A stretch of 64,000 nt of DNA from Paenibacillus sp. MAHUQ-63 (GTDB lineage Bacteria > Bacillota > Bacilli > Paenibacillales > NBRC-103111), in NCBI RefSeq assembly GCF_028765165.1, contig NZ_JARADB010000003.1:410826-474825 (forward strand), given 5' to 3'. Every line of letters starts with the position of its first letter. The stretch's first letter is position 1. This document shows positions 55,861 through 64,000 of the stretch, piece by piece. Under the pieces are notes generated by a model. That model searched no databases and was not told the DNA's origin. It saw only the letters and a program-made list of their open reading frames with translations. A program made the translations under genes and the position numbers.

Positions 55861-56754
55861 CTAGGTTATCCGCTTTCTCGGATCGAGTCTGTCCCGCAAT
55901 TCGTCGCCCAGCACATTGACGGACAGAACGAATAGCGTAATAGCCAGACCGGGAAACGTGCAGATCCACCAGGCTACGGATAGATACCCTCTGCCTTGTG
56001 ACAGCAGCGCGCCCCAATCCGGAACTTCCTTCAGAACGCCAAGACCGAGGAAGCTAAGACCGGAGCCGGTCAGAATCGCCGTACCGATGCCGATCGCCGC
56101 CATCACGAGCAGCGGGGATATCGAATTCGGCACAATATGTTTGAGAAATAAGGGCAGCGGAGCGGCACCGAGGGATCTCGAAGCCGTGATAAACGAACGG
56201 TTGCGGAGGCTGAGAATTTGTCCTCTCATCACTCGGGCATAGTTCGGTACGGCCGAAAGCGCGACGGCGAGCACAATGTTCCATAGTCCCGGTCCTAAAG
56301 CTGCGGCAATTGCCAGAGCCAATAGAACACTCGGTACGGTCATGACAATATCGTTGATCCGCATCAGCACGTTGTCCACCCACCCTCCGCAGTAGCCTGC
56401 AGCCATGCCGACAGCGGCTCCGATGAAGCCGCCGACTATGACCGAGGCAAACCCGATGAACAGCGATTCCCGCGCGCCGTAAATAACAAGACTAAGCACA
56501 TCCCGACCGAAATAGTCGGTTCCCAGCCAGTGTGCCGAACCGGGAGGCAGCAGCAGCTGATCCGCCTGCATATCTGTCGGCGCGTATTTGGCGAACCATC
56601 CCGGGGCGATCGCAAATAAGAGCAATACAAATACGATAAGAGACGCTGCATACAAAATGGCTTGCGAAGGAACGAACTTCAGCGGCAATCGCCTGCGAAG
56701 CCTGGCGGCGCTTATAGCCTGCCATACCGGTTTGACGGCGGTAACTTCCCTCAT
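55861..56754 (-). CDS. DppC/GsiD-type permease
   Basis: A 297-aa permease with six membrane segments. [19 protein letters not shown] is the class mark and [14 protein letters not shown] the EAA region. GGAGGGG lies upstream. It is the second of the two permeases and is followed by the fused ATPase. Confidence 0.9.
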   Translation of the reverse strand: MREVTAVKPVWQAISAARLRRRLPLKFVPSQAILYAASLIVFVLLLFAIAPGWFAKYAPTDMQADQLLLPPGSAHWLGTDYFGRDVLSLVIYGARESLFIGFASVIVGGFIGAAVGMAAGYCGGWVDNVLMRINDIVMTVPSVLLALAIAAALGPGLWNIVLAVALSAVPNYARVMRGQILSLRNRSFITASRSLGAAPLPLFLKHIVPNSISPLLVMAAIGIGTAILTGSGLSFLGLGVLKEVPDWGALLSQGRGYLSVAWWICTFPGLAITLFVLSVNVLGDELRDRLDPRKRIT

Positions 56755-56774
56755 CCATGTCCCCTCCTTGCTTC

Positions 56775-57707
56775 TTAGTAAGAACGCTGACGTCTGATTC
56801 TGGGATCGATATACGCGTATGAAATATCAACCCATGTATTGACAAGCACATAAATAATGGCGGTAAACAAAACCACGCCCTGCACGACCGGCAAATCTTT
56901 GGCCATAATCGCGTCGGCGATAATACGCCCGATGCCTTGACGCGAGAACACCGTCTCGATGACAACCGTGCCCGCAAGCATCTCGCCGATCAGCAAGCCG
57001 AGCATCGTGACGGCCGGAATGAGCGCATTGCGCAGCGCATGCCGGTACATAACAGTCCGTTCCTGCAGCCCTTTGGCCCGCAGCGTCGTGATGAACGGCT
57101 CGCCAAGCACCTCAAGCATCGAATTCCGCACCATGCGGACAATGAAGCCTGCGCCCAGCATACCGAGCGTTAACGCCGGTAGAACGAGCGTCGCCAGTCC
57201 GTCCGACCCCATCGCCGGCAACCAGCCCAGATAGACGGAGAATACCAAGATGAGCAGAATACCCGACCAGAACGTCGGCATGGAGATGCCGAACAAGCCG
57301 ACGATTCTTGCCAAGATATCGATCCACCCATTGCGGTGTATGGCCGACAGTACCCCGAGCACGACGCCCACAACGACAGCTACAGCCGATGCCGCCGTCG
57401 CAAGTCCAAGCGTAGCCGGGAAATGTTTGAGGATTTTCGGCAGGACGGGCTCTGAATTCATGAGCGATTGGCCGAAATCGCCGCTGAGCACATGCAGGAA
57501 ATAGTTCAGAAACTGCTCGTGAAACGGCCGGTCAACACCTAACTGGTGCCGCAAATTGGCCACCGCCTCCGGACTCATGGCGCTCGGATCGATCATATTC
57601 ATCACAACGTCGCCTGGCAGCACATAGAGAACGCAGAATACAAGAACCGATGAGCCCGCAATGACGCCCAAAGAGCTGATTAACCGGATGGCAATCGATA
57701 TGCCCAT
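56775..57707 (-). CDS. DppB/GsiC-type permease
   Basis: A 310-aa permease with six membrane segments. LGVDRPFHEQFLNYF and GDFGQSL form the first loop and PFITTLRAKGLQERTV the EAA region. GGAGGG lies upstream. It follows the binding protein gene by 15 bp. Confidence 0.9.
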   Translation of the reverse strand: MGISIAIRLISSLGVIAGSSVLVFCVLYVLPGDVVMNMIDPSAMSPEAVANLRHQLGVDRPFHEQFLNYFLHVLSGDFGQSLMNSEPVLPKILKHFPATLGLATAASAVAVVVGVVLGVLSAIHRNGWIDILARIVGLFGISMPTFWSGILLILVFSVYLGWLPAMGSDGLATLVLPALTLGMLGAGFIVRMVRNSMLEVLGEPFITTLRAKGLQERTVMYRHALRNALIPAVTMLGLLIGEMLAGTVVIETVFSRQGIGRIIADAIMAKDLPVVQGVVLFTAIIYVLVNTWVDISYAYIDPRIRRQRSY

Positions 57708-57722
57708 CTTGCTGCTCCCTCC

Positions 57723-59393
57723 TTACTTGGTGGAAATAGAAACGTCATTAAAGAGCGGATAACCCAATGCGTCGAATTTGATGCCGGATATGCTCTTCGA
57801 CGCCGCCACTGTGTATGGGAAAATATACACCGGCAGAATGACGGCATTATCGATGATATAGCGCTGTACCTGCTTATAAATGTCTTTGCGCTTCGCTTCG
57901 TCCGTCTCGACGACACCTTGCTCCAGCAGCTTGTCGATCGCCGGATCCGACAGATGGGACAGTGAAGGGCGGGCATTCGGAGCTGTTGTGTGGTAAAAGG
58001 AGTTGAGGGCTACCGGATCCGAGTTGACTTGGCTGTTGCCGTAGAGATCATAAGCTTGCTGCGTATAGATGACCGTCTGTACGTCCTTGGTAATCTCCAC
58101 TTCGACGGCGATGCCGACTTTCTTCAACTGCTGCTGGACGATGGCTGCAATGTCATTCCGTTTCTCACGGTTCGGCGAGCCGTCGACATAGCGCAGAGTG
58201 AGCTTTTTCCCGTCTTTTTCACGAATCCCGTCCGCACCTTTGGTGTAGCCGAGCTCGTCGAGCAGCCGGTTCGCTTTGTCCGGATCAGCTTTAACGCCGT
58301 TCTCAAGCGCAGCGTCATAACCGAACATATTCGGGGCAAGCGGCGACCATGCCCGTTGGTATGTGCCCAGATAGAGCGTTTTGACAATCGCATCGAGATC
58401 TACTGCAGCTTGAACGGCCTGCCTTGCTTTGACATCATTCCAAGGGGCCCTGCTCTGATTGAAGAACAGCGTATAAGGCAATCCGCCCGTATTGACCTGC
58501 AGCAGCTGCAGCTTCGCGTCATTTTTTAACGCAACGGCATTCTGCGGAGGAACCGTTTCGGCTGCGAGCACCTGGCCGCTTTGCGCGCTGCCGATGCGTG
58601 TCGCCTCTTCGGGGACGATCTTGAACACGATGCCGTCCAGATAAGGCTTTCCTTGGTTCTCGACCAAAGCAGGCGCCCAGCTGTAATCCGGGTTGCGCTC
58701 GACTTTAATTTCGGCATTGTCGTTCCATTTCACGAACTTGTACGGGCCTGAGCCGACGGGATTTTTGCCGAACTGGTCACCGTATTTCTTGGCCGCCGTC
58801 GGGGATACGATGCCCAGCATCGCTTGGCTCAAATTGCCCAGAAACGCGACGGAAGGCGTCTCCAGATTCAGTTTGATCGTGTACTCGTCAATAACTTCCG
58901 ACGATTTGTAAGGCTTCAGCAGTGCCGTAGCGTTGGCAGCCTTCGTCGCCGGATCCAGAATTCGATCGAAGCTGTATTTGACCGCCTCGGCATTGAGCGG
59001 CGTGCCGTCATGAAATTTCACGTCCTTGCGCAGCTTGAACGTGTAGCTCTTGCCGTCGGGCGATATCGTCCATTCGGTTGCCAGCCACGGCTTGATCGAA
59101 TTGTCCGGCAGCTGCACCACGAGGCTGTCGTATAACGTCCGGAACACGCGAACGGCTACAGCCAAGCCGCTTCGATGCGGATCCAGTGAATCCGGCGACG
59201 TCGCGAGCGCATAAGAGAGTTCGCCGCCAACCGCAGGCTGCGCGTTCGCCTTGGACGTCGTTTGGGGCGCTGGCACATTCGCCCCTTTTGTGGAGCCGGC
59301 CTCGGCGCAAGCGCCCAGCACGAATACGGCTGCCGACAGACTAGCTAGTAAGGAAATCCATCGCTGTTTCTTCACAATCGTTTCACGCTCCAT
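57723..59393 (-). CDS. DppA-class binding lipoprotein
   Basis: A 556-aa solute-binding lipoprotein with lipobox VLGAC (Cys about 29) and the peptide/nickel-class signature KFHDGTPLNAEAVKYSF near residue 120. Unlike the 33701 protein it lacks the C-terminal His cluster, so a peptide or organic ligand is more likely. The ATG at 59393 has no clear ribosome site; GTG at 59375 with GGAG upstream is an alternative and gives a standard signal peptide. Confidence 0.9.
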   Translation of the reverse strand: MERETIVKKQRWISLLASLSAAVFVLGACAEAGSTKGANVPAPQTTSKANAQPAVGGELSYALATSPDSLDPHRSGLAVAVRVFRTLYDSLVVQLPDNSIKPWLATEWTISPDGKSYTFKLRKDVKFHDGTPLNAEAVKYSFDRILDPATKAANATALLKPYKSSEVIDEYTIKLNLETPSVAFLGNLSQAMLGIVSPTAAKKYGDQFGKNPVGSGPYKFVKWNDNAEIKVERNPDYSWAPALVENQGKPYLDGIVFKIVPEEATRIGSAQSGQVLAAETVPPQNAVALKNDAKLQLLQVNTGGLPYTLFFNQSRAPWNDVKARQAVQAAVDLDAIVKTLYLGTYQRAWSPLAPNMFGYDAALENGVKADPDKANRLLDELGYTKGADGIREKDGKKLTLRYVDGSPNREKRNDIAAIVQQQLKKVGIAVEVEITKDVQTVIYTQQAYDLYGNSQVNSDPVALNSFYHTTAPNARPSLSHLSDPAIDKLLEQGVVETDEAKRKDIYKQVQRYIIDNAVILPVYIFPYTVAASKSISGIKFDALGYPLFNDVSISTK

Positions 59394-59429
59394 ATGACGA
59401 ATAATGCGTTCATTGTCCTGCGCAGCCGC

Positions 59430-60497
59430 TTATCCAATCGAATGCGGCTGCTTGGCTTTGCCGGAGCTCCATACCTTGCTCGGAATTTCCCGGCGCAGCA
59501 CCGGAGCAACTTCGGAAGCAAACCATTCTGCTTGCTCCCGCTGCTCCGTTTCGCTAAGTCCGTCGACGCTGATGGACAGCACTTCATGTCCGAAAGCCTC
59601 ATGATATTTCATAATTTTCTCGATGACACGATCCGGACTTCCAATCAGCAGGGGACCATTCTCCAAATTGTCCTCCAGGCTTTGGAAAGGCGACTGATTA
59701 TGCTTGGCTGACTCCGTCGAATGAAAAGCTTCATAGTACGGACGATAGCGTCCGATCGCCTCTTCCGTCGTTCTTCCCAGATACAAACTCCCGGCTCCGG
59801 CGCCTACGACAGCATCCTGCGGATCGCGACCGTAATACGCCCATCTTTCCCGGTAGTGGTCGATTAACGCCTTATATTTCGCAAGCGGATGAAACGTATT
59901 CGAGGAAAAGATCGGCTCGCCGTATTTGGCGGCCAGCTCCGTAGAAAGCGTGCTCGACGCACTGCCGTGCCAAACCGGAATCGGCTGCTGCAGCGGTCTG
60001 GGCAGGACGGTAACGTCCTGCAAGGGCGGGCGGTATTTCCCTGTCCATGTGACGTTCTCCTCCCGCCATAGACGCCTTAATAAGGCATATCGCTCAGCGA
60101 GCGATTCCCACTGCTCCTCTTCTTTAATCCCGAAGAGCGGGTAATGACGGGGATCGTTGCCTTTACCGATAATGAGCTCGAGCCGCCCGCCCGAGAGATG
60201 ATCGAGCGTTGCATAATCCTCGGCGACCCGCACAGGATCCAGTACGCTGAGCACGGCAACCGTGGTGAGCAGCTTGATCCGCGAAGTTTTGGCGGCAATG
60301 GCCGTCAGGAGAACCGCCGGCGAAGAAGACAGGAATGGCGGTCCATGCCTCTCGCCAATCCCATAAGCATCGAAGCCCAGCTCCTCGGCAAGCACCGCCT
60401 GCCCTAGAATATTCTGAAATTTCTGCTGGGCGGTGAACGATTCTCCGGTTACGGCGTTGCGCGTATTCATCGCCAAGCTGAAGAGGGCGAATTTCAT
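59430..60497 (-). CDS. LLM flavin-dependent oxidoreductase
   Basis: A 355-aa luciferase-like enzyme. GFDAYGIGERHGPPF and the TIM-barrel segments LSGGRLELIIGKGNDP are the class marks, and PIPVWHGSAS precedes the flavin pocket. It belongs to a different branch from the 50173 enzyme. The ATG overlaps the stop of the GNAT gene (ATGA). A reducing partner is not encoded nearby. Confidence 0.88.
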   Translation of the reverse strand: MKFALFSLAMNTRNAVTGESFTAQQKFQNILGQAVLAEELGFDAYGIGERHGPPFLSSSPAVLLTAIAAKTSRIKLLTTVAVLSVLDPVRVAEDYATLDHLSGGRLELIIGKGNDPRHYPLFGIKEEEQWESLAERYALLRRLWREENVTWTGKYRPPLQDVTVLPRPLQQPIPVWHGSASSTLSTELAAKYGEPIFSSNTFHPLAKYKALIDHYRERWAYYGRDPQDAVVGAGAGSLYLGRTTEEAIGRYRPYYEAFHSTESAKHNQSPFQSLEDNLENGPLLIGSPDRVIEKIMKYHEAFGHEVLSISVDGLSETEQREQAEWFASEVAPVLRREIPSKVWSSGKAKQPHSIG

Positions 60498-61024
60498 AGA
60501 CTTGCACCTTCGCGCCGATCCGCCTCGAACTTCGCCGGATTGACGATTTTGCGCAGCAGGTACATCGTGCCGTCACCATTGCCCCGGTCAATGGCGTCAA
60601 TGCGCTCATAGCCTTTGCTTTCATACATATCGAGCAGCCAAGGGTGCTTCTCAGCCGTGGCTAACGTTACTGCCGAAGCTCCCAAGCGTTCGTTGATGAC
60701 ATGCTCCTCCACCCAAGCGAGCAGTTTCGTCCCCAAGCCCTGACCTTGTTCATCGGGATGTACCGCGAACCATTTGAGGAACGGGTATGTGCTGTCCCAG
60801 CGTTTCGTATTGTCCCTGCTCAACGTTAGCGTCGCTGCGATGATCCCGTTCCTCTCCAGCACATAGCAATCGTTATTCGCAATGTTTTCTTGTATCAAAG
60901 CCAGATCGGCATGTGCCGCCGGCCATTTGAGCTCCAGCTCCCGAATCGTTGCATAAGCTTCATAGACTACCTCCACGAGGCGCTCGGCATCCTCGGGTAC
61001 GGCTAGGCGATAGATGTCGCTCAA
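60494..61024 (-). CDS. GNAT acetyltransferase
   Basis: A 176-aa N-acetyltransferase; the CoA loop is in HPDEQGQGLGTKLL and the later strand in LATAEKHPWLLDMYESKGY. It starts with TTG at 61024, overlapping the DinB stop (TTGA), with AGGTGAG upstream. Tight coupling to a DinB-type protein suggests acetylation of a thiol conjugate, by analogy with mercapturate formation. Confidence 0.85.
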   Translation of the reverse strand: MSDIYRLAVPEDAERLVEVVYEAYATIRELELKWPAAHADLALIQENIANNDCYVLERNGIIAATLTLSRDNTKRWDSTYPFLKWFAVHPDEQGQGLGTKLLAWVEEHVINERLGASAVTLATAEKHPWLLDMYESKGYERIDAIDRGNGDGTMYLLRKIVNPAKFEADRREGASL

Positions 61025-61512
61025 TGAGAACTCACCTCTTGTCCGGACTGAGCGGCCAAGGAACGCTTGATGCGCTCAATCTGATTGAGATGCGTGTTCA
61101 CATGCTTGACGAAGCCTTTCACAATGTCCGTAATGCGGACGGTATCGCCTTTGGCGTTAATCGCCGATCTCTCCCAGTCTTCGGCGCTCAACCTTCCCAA
61201 CAGCAGGCTATTGTAGCGCAGCAGCTGCGCGAATGCGGTTAGAATATCGGCGGCATTGCCGTCGTTCGCCTTCTGTCCGCTAACCCAAGCGTCTTGATCG
61301 AAAGCCGGCAGGCGAACTGTCGTACCTGCCAGAATATCGCGAATGCGGAACGAGATGACGATGCTGTGATCAGCCAGATGCGCCAGCACCTCCGTTACGC
61401 TCCAGGAAGCAGGCGCCCCCTTCCACGTTAATTGTTGGGAATCCAAGCCATCTACCGCCTGAACCAACAAGTCGTGGGTGTCCAAAAATGCCTGAATATC
61501 GTTACTGCTCAA
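61021..61512 (-). CDS. DinB/YfiT family protein (bacillithiol S-transferase-like)
   Basis: A 163-aa four-helix bundle protein with the family metal triad His 49 (AHLADH), His 137 and His 141 (FVKHVNTHL). Some members are bacillithiol S-transferases that conjugate the thiol to electrophiles; others have unknown roles. It starts with TTG and has AGGAGG seven bases upstream. Its overlap with the GNAT gene and location among monooxygenases support a thiol-linked role. Confidence 0.85.
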   Translation of the reverse strand: MSSNDIQAFLDTHDLLVQAVDGLDSQQLTWKGAPASWSVTEVLAHLADHSIVISFRIRDILAGTTVRLPAFDQDAWVSGQKANDGNAADILTAFAQLLRYNSLLLGRLSAEDWERSAINAKGDTVRITDIVKGFVKHVNTHLNQIERIKRSLAAQSGQEVSSH

Positions 61513-61538
61513 CGGAATTCCTCCTATGATGCAGCGGT

Positions 61539-62555
61539 TTATACCGCCGCTTCGATTTCATTCAGCGCTTCCTTCAGTTGTTCGAACGAGCGCAGGCGTT
61601 TGCCGGCATCCTCGATGCGTGTCGTTACAATGAATTCATGTACGCCCGTTTGTTCTTGTAAGGAGAGCAGCTCTTTGCGCACGGTCTCCTTGGAGCCTCG
61701 CGTGACCACCGTTTCCTTCTCTTCGATCGTGTAAGGCTCGTTAGCCTGCCTGCCGAATTCTTCAGCCTGCGCGAGCGTGCCGACGGTTACCTTCTTCCCG
61801 CTGGACAAGTACACTTTATATTGCTTCTTCTCACCGACGAGCGCTTCCGCTTCCTGATCGGTATCCGCCACGATGACGGAAAGCGCAAGCAGTGCTTGCG
61901 GCGATCTGCCGTAAACAGGTTGGAATTGGGAGCGATACGTTCGGATCGCCTCGACGGCCGTCTCTTTATCCCCATTGATCGATAAGGAGAACACATAAGC
62001 AAGGCCGAGCGAAGCGGCAAGCTTGGCGCTGTCCAGGCTGGCACCCAGCAGAAACAGATCGGCCGGGACGGCTGCATGCGGAGTCGCTTTGAGCCCTGCG
62101 AGCGCCTCATCCTCGGGTGCCCGGTTGTTCACATAAGCCTCCAGTTGGGCGAGCTTCTCCGTCAGCGATTTGGCGCTTGCATGACCTTCCTGCAGCGCCT
62201 GCGTGCTGCGGGGCAATCCGCCAGGAGCACGGCCGACGCCAAGATCGACTCGGCCGGGCGCCAGCGACGCGAGCACGTTGAAATTTTCCGCTACTTTATA
62301 AGGGCTATAGTGCTGCAGCATAATGCCTCCGGAACCGATCCGGATGCGCTCCGTTCTGGCAAGCAAGTAGGCGATCAGCACTTCCGGCGAGGAGCCGGCG
62401 AGTAATTCGGAGTCATGATGCTCCGATACCCAGAACCGGTGATAGCCCAGCTCTTCGGCCTTCTGCGCCAACTGCACCGTCTGTGCGAGCGCCTCGGCTG
62501 CCGTTGTTCCCGGGTAGATCGGGCTTTGGTCCAAAATGCTTATGGCAAGCTTCAA
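61539..62555 (-). CDS. LLM flavin-dependent oxidoreductase, MsnO8-like
   Basis: A 338-aa luciferase-like enzyme with LDQSPIYPGTTAAEAL and GYHRFWVSEHHDSELLAGSS at the start and VDLGVGRAPGG in the barrel, the pattern of the MsnO8/TIGR03558 type. It starts with TTG at 62555, and AGGAGG lies nine bases upstream. It lies 13 bp after the amino-acid ABC ATPase gene. Confidence 0.9.
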   Translation of the reverse strand: MKLAISILDQSPIYPGTTAAEALAQTVQLAQKAEELGYHRFWVSEHHDSELLAGSSPEVLIAYLLARTERIRIGSGGIMLQHYSPYKVAENFNVLASLAPGRVDLGVGRAPGGLPRSTQALQEGHASAKSLTEKLAQLEAYVNNRAPEDEALAGLKATPHAAVPADLFLLGASLDSAKLAASLGLAYVFSLSINGDKETAVEAIRTYRSQFQPVYGRSPQALLALSVIVADTDQEAEALVGEKKQYKVYLSSGKKVTVGTLAQAEEFGRQANEPYTIEEKETVVTRGSKETVRKELLSLQEQTGVHEFIVTTRIEDAGKRLRSFEQLKEALNEIEAAV

Positions 62556-62568
62556 GATTCGTTACCTC

Positions 62569-63321
62569 CTAGATGGAATATGACAGCTCCGGCCTGATAC
62601 GCCGCAGGAACTGCTGGGTTCGCTCTTCTTTGGGTCTGTTGAACACATCGGTCGGCTTGCCCTGTTCGACGATCGCGCCTTCGTCCATGAACACGACATG
62701 ACTGGCGACATCCTGCGCGAACGTCATCTCATGTGTGACGATAATCATCGTGATGCCTTCCTTCGCGATTTTACGGATGACGGCCAGCACTTCGCCCACG
62801 AGTTCGGGATCAAGCGCAGACGTCGGCTCGTCAAAGAGGATCACCTCCGGGTTCATGGCCAGCGCCCGGGCTATGCCGACACGCTGCTGCTGGCCGCCCG
62901 ACAGCTGAGAAGGATAGGCATCCAGCTTGCCGCCGAGACCTACTTTGTGCAGCAGCTCGGCACTGACCGCCCGCGCCTCTTCTTTGGGCATTTTCTTGAC
63001 GACGACCAGCCCTTCCATTACGTTTTCCAGGGCTGTCTTGTGGCGGAACAAATGGTATTGCTGAAACACCATCGCCGTCTTTTGACGAAGCTTGTGAATC
63101 TCTTTCTTGCCGGCTTTTTTGCAATCCACCTGCAGATCGTCAATGGCGATGAATCCGTCACTCGGCTTCTCCAGGAAATTAATGCAGCGCAGCAAGGTTG
63201 TTTTGCCAGATCCGCTCGGTCCGAGGATGGCGACGACTTCGCCTTTGTTGACCGTAAGATCGATGCTCCTGAGCACTTGATGCCGTCCGAACGATTTGGA
63301 CACCTTAGACAATTGAATCAT
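62569..63321 (-). CDS. Polar amino-acid ABC ATPase (TcyC/YxeO-like)
   Basis: A 250-aa ATPase of the HisP/GlnQ class. Walker A is GPSGSGKTT, the Q-loop VFQQYHLF, the signature LSGGQQQR, Walker [14 protein letters not shown] and the H-loop VTHEM. The ATG at 63321 has GGGGGTG nine bases upstream. With the permease at 63740 it should form an importer for cystine or a related sulfur amino acid; the binding protein must lie beyond the window edge. Confidence 0.9.
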   Translation of the reverse strand: MIQLSKVSKSFGRHQVLRSIDLTVNKGEVVAILGPSGSGKTTLLRCINFLEKPSDGFIAIDDLQVDCKKAGKKEIHKLRQKTAMVFQQYHLFRHKTALENVMEGLVVVKKMPKEEARAVSAELLHKVGLGGKLDAYPSQLSGGQQQRVGIARALAMNPEVILFDEPTSALDPELVGEVLAVIRKIAKEGITMIIVTHEMTFAQDVASHVVFMDEGAIVEQGKPTDVFNRPKEERTQQFLRRIRPELSYSI

Positions 63322-63586
63322 GGCGTGGCGCACCCCCTGGCATCTCCATAACTTATAATTCCAATGTAAATACTATGAATTAAACTTAAACTAACCTTAT
63401 CATTCTCCGGCCGGATCGTCTAATAGACTTCTTCTATTCATCTATTGAATTTTCTAATTCAAGGCACCTTCGCTTATGCAAAGGCAAACGCTCGCTCCCT
63501 AGCTTGCACAATGCTGGTCGTCACGAATCTGGGATATGCCCTTTATGCCCTTTAGCGGATATGCCCCGATCAACCCCCTCATCGTA
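63322..63586. other. Intergenic region upstream of sulfur operon
   Basis: About 265 bp, AT-richer than its neighbours. It contains TTGAATT and AATTCAA arms at 63445-63462, a LysR-type T-N11-A-like palindrome, and the 27-bp box at 63356-63382. No ORF is supported. Confidence 0.5.
63356..63382 (-). promoter_or_regulatory. CymR-like 27-bp box upstream of amino-acid ATPase gene
   Basis: The minus strand reads AGTATTTACATTGGAATT in its core, matching the box at 53786-53812 at 17 of 27 positions. It lies about 35 bp before the ATPase start codon, where a repressor would block transcription. The orientation relative to the gene is opposite to that at lysR. Confidence 0.45.
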
Positions 63587-63717
63587 AATTCTATATGAAT
63601 TTTCGAATAGAATCGGCGGTTTTGCCGGCATTTCAGGAATTCTATATGATTATTCATATAGAATTCTTCAATTTCGCCGATATCGCGGGAATTGTATATG
63701 ATTTTTCATACAGAATT
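63587..63717. repeat. Palindromic 51-bp-period repeat, locus B
   Basis: Three units start at 63587, 63638 and 63690 (periods 51 and 52). Unit 2 is a perfect palindrome with 13-bp arms around TTAT (63637-63666). The spacers are alike: CCGGCATTTCAGG and CCGATATCGCGGG. The same design occurs at 35574-35703. It lies between the permease stop and the ATPase operon; it might act as a hairpin terminator or processing site. Confidence 0.88.
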
Positions 63718-63739
63718 GAATCCTCTTCTACTCGTTCGT

Positions 63740-64000
63740 TTACACCACACCGCTCCGGTTATAAACATTCAACCTTTTCTCCAGCAGCCCGGAAGCCCGC
63801 TCTGCCACAATCGTCAAAATCCAATAAATAACCGCTGCGGCAATATAAGCTTCGAGGTATTTCCAATTCCTCATCGCCACGATGTGCGCCGTGCCTGTCA
63901 GCTCCTGCAAAGAGATCATGAAAGCAAGCGAAGAACCGTGCAGCAGCCCGATGAACTTGCTCAGCAAATTCGGCACGCTGACCATTAACGCCTGCGGGAT
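63740..64000 (-). CDS. Polar amino-acid ABC permease, C-terminal part
   Basis: The last 86 residues of a HisM/TcyB-class permease; the gene continues past the window edge. IPQALMVSVPNLLSKFIG contains the cytoplasmic coupling helix, and the last membrane segment is near YIAAAVIYWILTIVAER. It pairs with the ATPase at 62569 although a repeat-bearing gap of about 400 bp separates them. Confidence 0.88.
   Translation of the reverse strand: MPQALMVSVPNLLSKFIGLLHGSSLAFMISLQELTGTAHIVAMRNWKYLEAYIAAAVIYWILTIVAERASGLLEKRLNVYNRSGVV

Noticed and set aside
63587-63717. CRISPR array
   Set aside because: Units are palindromic over much of their length, only three in number, the spacers resemble each other, and no cas genes are present.

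Overview
The window reads as one stretch of a Firmicutes chromosome, most likely a Paenibacillus or close relative. The grounds are GC-rich coding sequence with strong GGAGG ribosome sites, frequent GTG and TTG starts, Lpl-type sugar importers beside membrane-bound AraC regulators, an SLH surface protein, a DUF3231 spore-type protein, and DinB and AIM24 family genes. I saw no rRNA, tRNA, phage, transposase or CRISPR array. The genus is inferred from gene content, not from a marker gene.

Layout. 1-926: a 12-bp minisatellite, then two near-identical 272-bp copies of a dyad-symmetric repeat. 927-11422 (minus): a pectin-use locus with an Lpl-type ABC importer (two permeases and a lipoprotein), an AraC/cache regulator, and an overlapping GH105-GH43-GH28 trio without signal peptides. 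11754-22648: mixed single genes (DUF3231, DUF3626, NlpC/P60, CcdC-like, VOC, GATase, GNAT, double MerR, AIM24) ending in a MarR-MFS drug-export pair with visible operators. 22710-29079: a secreted SH3-like protein, a frameshifted MFS gene, arylamine N-acetyltransferase divergent from a MocR regulator, chorismate mutase and a PrmC-like methyltransferase. 29076-35329: a chromate transporter and a five-gene Nik-type metal importer.

35791-49455 (minus): a second polysaccharide locus in the order permease, permease, lipoprotein, AraC/cache regulator, SLH protein, 1466-aa multidomain GH39-like glycosidase, GH30 glucuronoxylanase. Its promoter carries AATGACTAT repeats placed as expected for an AraC-type activator. 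50173-64000 (minus): a sulfur-compound region with three luciferase-like flavin monooxygenases, an M20 deacylase, a LysR regulator, a GsiA-like fused double ATPase with Dpp permeases and binding protein, GNAT, a DinB/BstA-like protein, and a polar amino-acid ABC transporter. It resembles the Bacillus yxe and ytm loci for alkylated-cysteine salvage.

The least expected signals are non-coding. Family 1 is built on CTAACGGACAC and keeps an exact 50/74/50 spacing at three loci (start positions 199, 504, 49800); a half copy at 16155 appears to serve as a terminator. Family 2 has palindromic units of 51-52 bp, three in a row at each of two loci (35574, 63587). A shared 27-bp box (17 of 27 positions identical) lies upstream of both sulfur transcription units and resembles a CymR site.
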